Part shown: in pieces, positions 59,242 through 64,000 of the stretch | Layout of the letters: the number at the start of each line of letters is the position of its first letter | How positions within the stretch are numbered: the first letter of the stretch is position 1 | Source of the DNA: Sphingosinicella sp942492965 | Lineage (GTDB): Bacteria; Pseudomonadota; Alphaproteobacteria; Sphingomonadales; Sphingomonadaceae | DNA length: 64,000 nt | Assembly: GCA_942492965.1 (NCBI GenBank) | Contig: OW818656.1 | Coordinates: forward strand, 992,001-1,056,000 | Direction of reading: 5' to 3' | Program-made: the position numbers and the translations under genes | The notes under the pieces: generated by a model | What the model was told of the DNA's origin: nothing | Seen by the model: only the letters and a program-made list of their open reading frames with translations | Databases searched by the model: none

Positions 59242-62109
59242 ATGGCGATCTATCACTTCAGCGCGAAGATCATCAGCCGGAGTACCGGCGCCAGCGCGCT
59301 TGCGTCCGCCGCCTACCGCTCGGCCTCGCGGCTGCACGACCAGCGGCTGGATCGCCATCATGACTTTACGAACAAGGCGGGCGTCATCCACTCCGAAGTG
59401 ATGCTGCCCGAGAACGCCCCCGAGCCGCTTCGGAATCGCGAAGCGCTCTGGAACGCTGTCGAGGCCGCAGAGGTGCGCAAGGACGCACAGCTCGCACGCG
59501 AGGTCGAGTTCGCGCTGCCAAGGGAACTGGAACAGGCAGACGCGATTCATGTGGCGCGCGAGTTCGTCGCCCGCGAGTTCGTCGAACGCGGCATGTGCGC
59601 GGACCTGAACGTGCACTGGGACATCGGTACCGACGGCATGGCAAAACCCCATGCCCACGTCATGCTGACCATGCGCGAAGTGGATGCGGACGGCTTCGGC
59701 GCGAAGGTGCGCGACTGGAACAGCACGCAGCTTCTCGAACACTGGCGCGAAGCCTGGGCCCAGCATCTGAACCGCGCGCTCGCCGAGCGCGACATCGACC
59801 TCACCGTCGATCACCGCAGCCTTGAGGCGCAGGGCATCGATCTTGAACCCCAGAACAAGATCGGCCCGGCCGCCGCGCGCATGGCGGACGTGGGGCTTAC
59901 GGGCGAGCGACTCGACGAACACCGCGCCATCGCGCGCGCCAACGGCGAGCGGCTTCTCGCGAGCCCCGAGGTGGCACTCGACGCGCTGACCCACCAGCAA
60001 TCAACGTTCACGCGCCGTGAGCTCGCGATGTTCGTGCACCGGCACAGCGACGGCAAGGAACAGTTCGACCGTGTGCTCGCCGCGGTCGAAGCCTCGCCCG
60101 GGCTTGTCGCCTTGGGCAAGGACGGACGCGAGCAGGAGCGGTTCACAAGCCGCGCGATGCTGGAGACCGAGCAGCGGCTCGAACAGGCCACGGAGCGTCT
60201 GCAGATGCAGGAGAAGCACAGTGTCCGCGATCTGTTGCGCGACCATGCTGTCGCGCGCGCCGAGCGGCACGGCCTCGTGCTCTCGTCGGAACAGCGCGCA
60301 GCGCTCGATCATGTCACCGAACCCAAAGGTCTCGGCGTCATCGTCGGCTATGCCGGAACGGGGAAGTCCGTGCTGCTCGGCGTGGCGCGTGAAGCCTGGG
60401 AGGATGCGGGCTACCGTGTGCGCGGTCTCGCGCTCTCCGGCATCGCCGCCGAGAACCTTGAAAGCGGTTCGCGCATCGCGTCGCGCACGATCGCGGCACA
60501 GGAGCATGCCTGGGCGAATGGCACCGATCGTCTGACGGCCCGCGACGTACTCGTCATCGACGAGGCCGGGATGATCGGAACGCGGCAGATGGAGCGTGTG
60601 CTGAGCCATGCGAGCGAGGTGGGCGCGAAGGTGGTGCTCGTCGGCGATCCGCAGCAGCTGCAGGCGATCGAGGCCGGCGCGGCGTTCCGCAGCATCCATG
60701 AGCGTCACGGCGGGGTCGAGGTCACCGAGATCCGCCGCCAGCATGAGGCCTGGCAGAGGGATAGCGTGCGCCAGCTCGCCACGGGCAGAACCGCAGAGGC
60801 GATCCAGGCGCTCAAGGAGCACGACCGTGTTCACGCATCACCAACCGAAGCCGACGCCAGACGCGCGCTCATCGAGCGCTGGGACAAGGACCGGAAGGCG
60901 CAGCCGCAGAAGGGCCGGCTGATCCTCGCGCACACGCGCGCCGACGTCGCCGAGCTCAACACGTTCGCGCGGCAACGCCTGCGGCTTGGCAAACAGCTCG
61001 GCGACGATGTCAGCGTCGAGACCACCAAGGGGCCAAAGCCGTTCGCGCGCGGCGACCGGGTGATGTTCCTGCGGAACGAGAAGAGCCTGGGCGTGAAGAA
61101 CGGCTCGCTCGGCAGGGTCGAGAGCGTGAGCCCGGCGCGCATGGCGGTGATGCTCGACGACGGCAGGAGCCTCAGCTTCGACACCAAGCACTACACCGAC
61201 ATCGACCATGGCTATGCCGCCACGATCCACAAGGCGCAGGGCGTCACTGTGGACCGCTCCTATGTCCTCGCGACACAGGGCATGGACCGGCACGGCGCCT
61301 ATGTGGCGCTGTCGCGTCACAGGGAGCGCGTGGACCTTTACTACGGCAAAGAGACGTTCAAAAACGAGCAGCAGCTGATCCGCACGCTGGCACGCGATCG
61401 CGGCAAGGACATGGTCGGCGACTATGGGCCGGTCGCAGACAGAGCCGAGGCGTTCGCCGCGCGGCGCGGCATCACGCTCAGGGAACGGGCCAAGGAGATC
61501 GCGGTCAAGGTCCGTGACATGTTCGAGGGGCTGCAGCTCAAAAGCACCCCCGTCCAGGCGCCGAAGCCGCAACTCGAGCCGGCGGTCGAGCAGTATGCCC
61601 GCACCGTGCACAAGGTCCGCGAGATGGGACTTGCGCGCGTGCCGATGAGCGATGGCCTTCGCGCCATGCACGAACGCGACGAGGCCGCGCTCGACGCTAT
61701 CCGCCCAGGCGCAGCCCGCGACCTCAGGGACGCGTGGCGCGCGGACCTGAAGCTCCTCGACACGATGGCACGCGGCGACGTTCGGCAGGCGCGCGCCATC
61801 CTCGACGAGGCCGAGCGTGTCCGCAGCGACCCCGCGTACCGCGCCGACCGGTTCGTCGCCGAATGGACCCGGCTCCGGAAGCAGCAGGAGCATGCCAGGT
61901 TCTGGGGTGAGGAGCACAAGCTCCCGAAGATCAACGCCGGCATGGCCGGGCTCGCCAAGAGCCTCGAGCGCGATGCGCAGATGGAGTCGCTCCTTCGGCC
62001 ACGCGCCCGTGAACTTGGGCTCGGCATCGGCATGGAACCGGAGCGCGGACTGTCCCGGGAGCTCTCAGACTGGTTCGGCCTCTCGCGCGGGCGCGGACTC
62101 AGCCGTTAG
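59242..62109 (+). CDS. traA: Ti-type conjugative relaxase/helicase TraA (island 2 copy)
   Basis: A 955-residue protein from ATG 59242 (MAIYHFSAKIISRSTG), exactly the length of the island 1 protein and differing only by scattered substitutions. Relaxase motif PHAHVML at about 136, Walker A GYAGTGKS at about 369, VLVIDEAG at about 436, and a helicase motif HGYAATIHKAQGVTVDRS. Nicking at the adjacent oriT would start single-strand transfer. The upstream GTG at 59182 lies in oriT and is rejected. Followed after 9 bp by a DUF6118 gene. Confidence 0.95.
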   Translation: MAIYHFSAKIISRSTGASALASAAYRSASRLHDQRLDRHHDFTNKAGVIHSEVMLPENAPEPLRNREALWNAVEAAEVRKDAQLAREVEFALPRELEQADAIHVAREFVAREFVERGMCADLNVHWDIGTDGMAKPHAHVMLTMREVDADGFGAKVRDWNSTQLLEHWREAWAQHLNRALAERDIDLTVDHRSLEAQGIDLEPQNKIGPAAARMADVGLTGERLDEHRAIARANGERLLASPEVALDALTHQQSTFTRRELAMFVHRHSDGKEQFDRVLAAVEASPGLVALGKDGREQERFTSRAMLETEQRLEQATERLQMQEKHSVRDLLRDHAVARAERHGLVLSSEQRAALDHVTEPKGLGVIVGYAGTGKSVLLGVAREAWEDAGYRVRGLALSGIAAENLESGSRIASRTIAAQEHAWANGTDRLTARDVLVIDEAGMIGTRQMERVLSHASEVGAKVVLVGDPQQLQAIEAGAAFRSIHERHGGVEVTEIRRQHEAWQRDSVRQLATGRTAEAIQALKEHDRVHASPTEADARRALIERWDKDRKAQPQKGRLILAHTRADVAELNTFARQRLRLGKQLGDDVSVETTKGPKPFARGDRVMFLRNEKSLGVKNGSLGRVESVSPARMAVMLDDGRSLSFDTKHYTDIDHGYAATIHKAQGVTVDRSYVLATQGMDRHGAYVALSRHRERVDLYYGKETFKNEQQLIRTLARDRGKDMVGDYGPVADRAEAFAARRGITLRERAKEIAVKVRDMFEGLQLKSTPVQAPKPQLEPAVEQYARTVHKVREMGLARVPMSDGLRAMHERDEAALDAIRPGAARDLRDAWRADLKLLDTMARGDVRQARAILDEAERVRSDPAYRADRFVAEWTRLRKQQEHARFWGEEHKLPKINAGMAGLAKSLERDAQMESLLRPRARELGLGIGMEPERGLSRELSDWFGLSRGRGLSR

Positions 62110-62118
62110 GCTCAGAGC

Positions 62119-62604
62119 ATGACGACCGACTCATCACCAGCAGAGGCGTTCGAGGCATTGAGGCGCGAGGTGGCGCTGCTCCGCCGCGCGCTCGAAGGGC
62201 TCGCCGCCGAGCAGAAGGCGCAGCCCGATTACAGCGGCGTGCTCGCCGGCATCGGGGCGCGCATCAAGGAGCAGAATGCGGCGCTCAGCGCCATGGCCAA
62301 GACGCCGGCGCTTCAGCTTACGCCCGAGGCAATGGCACAGCAGATCATGCGCGCAAGCGAGCAGGTGCGGGCCGAGGACGCCCGGCTGCTCGGTCATGCT
62401 CAGAACGGGATGACAAGTGTAGCACGTCAGATCGAGGCGTCGCTCGCTACCGCGCGCACCGCACAGAAACAGCAGAAGCTCGTCAGATGGTCCGCAGCGG
62501 CTGGCGCGCTCGTTGGCGCAATTTTGATGCTGTTCGCATCGCTGATTGTGCCGGTTCTAAAGGCGCAAACTCAAGACGTCGCAGTCACCACCAATGCGCC
62601 ATAA
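62119..62604 (+). CDS. DUF6118 membrane-anchored protein behind traA
   Basis: A 161-residue protein. The N-terminal two thirds are a coiled-coil-like helix (EALRREVALLRRALEGLAAE) and the C-terminus has one transmembrane segment (WSAAAGALVGAILMLFASLI). DUF6118 proteins regularly follow traA in sphingomonad mobile elements; they may tether the relaxosome to the membrane (inference). In island 1 the gene is missing at the same place, where the exported-paralogue block begins. Confidence 0.8.
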   Translation: MTTDSSPAEAFEALRREVALLRRALEGLAAEQKAQPDYSGVLAGIGARIKEQNAALSAMAKTPALQLTPEAMAQQIMRASEQVRAEDARLLGHAQNGMTSVARQIEASLATARTAQKQQKLVRWSAAAGALVGAILMLFASLIVPVLKAQTQDVAVTTNAP

Positions 62605-62654
62605 TCGCACCATCGCGGCGCCCCGCGCGAGGCTGAAAGCAGCGAGGTCGGATT

Positions 62655-62684
62655 GCAGGGGGCAGACAAATGTCCACCCCCTGC
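62655..62684. terminator. Hairpin between DUF6118 and RTX genes
   Basis: Arms GCAGGGGG and CCCCCTGC form a perfect 8-bp stem, with an inner GACA/TGTC pairing. It sits between two convergent genes, 50 bp behind DUF6118 and 8 bp behind the RTX stop, where a bidirectional terminator is expected. No U-tract is clear. Confidence 0.45.
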
Positions 62685-62691
62685 TCCGTTA

Positions 62692-64000
62692 CTAGAACAG
62701 ACGCGCGAACCCGCCCCCCGCAAAGACATCTCGGCGCAGTGTTGAAATGTTCTGCGCAAGCGAGACCGCGTCGAAGTTCGCAGCACCAAAGGAGGCCATC
62801 GCAGTGACAAGTGCTTCCACTTGCCTGTCCCTCATACCGCCTCCCGTTGATGCGCCTGCAGCAAAGGCCGTATCGGTCTCACCCCGCGTCCAGTTCTCAA
62901 TCTCGCTGAGGGGTGCGTAACCGATGTTGGACCTGCCGGAACCGATATCCGCAAAACCTTCGACGTCGCCACGCGAACCGTCGAAGTTGAGCGCAACGTC
63001 CGCGAGTGCCTGCCGACGTCCGTTGGTGCGAATAAAGCTGCCGGTATTGACAACGATATTGTCGTCCCAGCCCCATTCTTTTTCAACCGCAGTCCCGGAC
63101 AGCTCGATCGCAGCGACACCGACCTTCTTGAGGGTCGTCAACTCCTTCTTGTCGACCTTTCCATCGCCATCCTTGTCGCGCCACACCTTAAACGAGGAGA
63201 ACTGCGCATCCCGCTTATCAAGACGTCCGTCCCCGTTGGTATCGAAGGCGGTAAGACCATCGAGATCGGATTTCGCGCCGGGCTTGTCGTCGATGAAGCT
63301 GATTTCATTGAGGCCTGAGAGCTTGCCGTCCCCGTTACGATCGAAGACGAGGATGCCGTCGCCCTTGCTCACCCAACCCGTCGTATCGCGGATGCCGTCC
63401 CCATCGAGATCGAACTTCGCTTTCGACTGCGATTTGCTGACAAGGTTGACGCCGTTACCGTCAAGATCGAGCACAACAGGGGACGCTAGGCTTAGTGTGG
63501 CGCCGCCTTTGAACTGCGCCGTCTCGATCCCGATGAGCGTATCGGTGCCATCGTCCCCGTCGGCATAAGCATTGTCGTCATTGATCTGGATGGTGCCGCC
63601 GACGGTGGTCACCGTGTACGAAGACTTCAGGCCGGCAAACAGTGCGATGTCATGGCCATTGCCGCCGTCGAGTTCATCGTCGCCGCTACCACCATACAGA
63701 ATATCGGCACCGTCGCCTCCGATGAGGGTGTCGTTTCCATCGCCGCCGTCGAGAACGTCATCGCCAGAATGACCATCGAGCTCGTCGTCGTCGCCGAGAC
63801 CCTTCAGCCAGTTCTCACCCGTATCGCCCTTGAGCGTGTCGCCATAACCATGTGACCCGACCAGATTCTCGATCGAAACGAGCGTGTCGCCGGTCGCATG
63901 TCCTCCCGTTGCCGTCCCGGCAAGAAGGTCGATACTCACGGCAGCATTGGAGATCGTATAGCGCGCGGTGTCGCCAAACTGGATGCTCCGGTCCGTATCG
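62692..64000 (-). CDS. RTX calcium-binding protein, 5' part beyond window
   Basis: The open frame continues past the right edge, so the GTG at 63939 is not the true start. At least 435 codons are visible. RTX nonapeptide repeats (GDDVLDGGDGNDTLIGGDG, then GSGDDELDGGNG) form a Ca2+-binding beta-roll. After these, a domain with DLDGDG, FDRNGDG, FDTNGDG and DKDGDG loops resembles EF-hand or dockerin repeats. The C-terminus, NISTLRRDVFAGGGFARLF, probably carries the type I secretion signal. Such proteins are secreted surface or matrix proteins. Whether it belongs to island 2 or to the chromosome beyond cannot be decided here. Confidence 0.88.
   Translation of the reverse strand, partial: DTDRSIQFGDTARYTISNAAVSIDLLAGTATGGHATGDTLVSIENLVGSHGYGDTLKGDTGENWLKGLGDDDELDGHSGDDVLDGGDGNDTLIGGDGADILYGGSGDDELDGGNGHDIALFAGLKSSYTVTTVGGTIQINDDNAYADGDDGTDTLIGIETAQFKGGATLSLASPVVLDLDGNGVNLVSKSQSKAKFDLDGDGIRDTTGWVSKGDGILVFDRNGDGKLSGLNEISFIDDKPGAKSDLDGLTAFDTNGDGRLDKRDAQFSSFKVWRDKDGDGKVDKKELTTLKKVGVAAIELSGTAVEKEWGWDDNIVVNTGSFIRTNGRRQALADVALNFDGSRGDVEGFADIGSGRSNIGYAPLSEIENWTRGETDTAFAAGASTGGGMRDRQVEALVTAMASFGAANFDAVSLAQNISTLRRDVFAGGGFARLF

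Noticed and set aside
8248..62109. The two traA copies as ends of a composite transposon
   Set aside because: There is no transposase or IS inverted repeats; each copy is part of a full island scaffold with its own integrase and tRNA site.
7140..62700. Search by eye for attR copies of the tRNA-Leu or tRNA-Thr 3' ends
   Set aside because: No convincing second copy of CCTTTCCTGGGCACCA or CACCTAAGCGGCACCA was found, so the far island ends are taken to lie outside the window.
63640..63830. Repeated GC-rich units near the right edge
   Set aside because: They encode RTX nonapeptide repeats rather than a DNA repeat element.

Overview
The window is GC-rich alphaproteobacterial chromosome, most likely from the Sphingomonadales. 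The evidence is a gltD–DUF2059–gltB cluster, an FzlA-type cell-division protein, a giant NAD-glutamate dehydrogenase, Ros/MucR-type regulators and Ti-type TraA relaxases. I could not assign genus or species.

Layout. (1) A core chromosomal block lies at about 22.4–40.1 kb. It is bounded by tRNA-Leu(CAG) on the minus strand and tRNA-Thr(CGT) on the plus strand, and carries an NAD(P)H-binding epimerase-like gene, uppP, gltD, DUF2059, gltB, fzlA, a small secreted protein, NAD-GDH, a PAS-like protein and a globin-type soluble chemoreceptor. (2) From the 3' end of each tRNA a mobilizable genomic island runs outwards, so the two islands are in opposite orientation and point away from the core block. 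Island 1 runs left from 22.43 kb to the left edge. Island 2 runs right from 40.08 kb, probably to the right edge. Both share one scaffold in one order: tyrosine integrase, 67-aa protein, AlpA-like regulator, MucR-like regulator, a conserved hairpin-rich intergenic element, a small double-HTH sigma-region-4-like protein, an MNT–HEPN protein, a variable cargo slot, traD/traC-like genes, an oriT-like element and a 955-aa TraA relaxase/helicase. The integrases differ, matching the different tRNA targets; most of the other scaffold genes are near-identical.

Cargo. In island 1 the slot holds an SNase-like nuclease, a J-domain/beta-propeller protein and a Thoeris system (ThsB, ThsA and a second TIR protein). 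Beyond traA lies an RHS/YD-repeat protein, cut by the left edge, with eight small exported paralogous proteins. In island 2 the slot holds two exported proteins of unknown function, a DUF4240 protein, an operon of HamA-like nuclease, Ski2-like helicase and MbtG-like flavin monooxygenase, a ribbon-helix-helix repressor with a perfect palindromic operator, and an ABC-three-component (ABC-3C) system. Beyond traA lie a DUF6118 gene and an RTX calcium-binding protein, cut by the right edge.

How it fits together. The islands look like sister integrative mobilizable elements that swap defence cargo inside a fixed integration–regulation–mobilization frame. No type IV secretion genes are visible, so transfer would need machinery supplied from elsewhere or encoded outside the window. 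The most novel candidates are the nuclease–helicase–MbtG-like operon, the eight-member exported family beside the RHS gene, and the structured element between mucR and the sigma-like gene.
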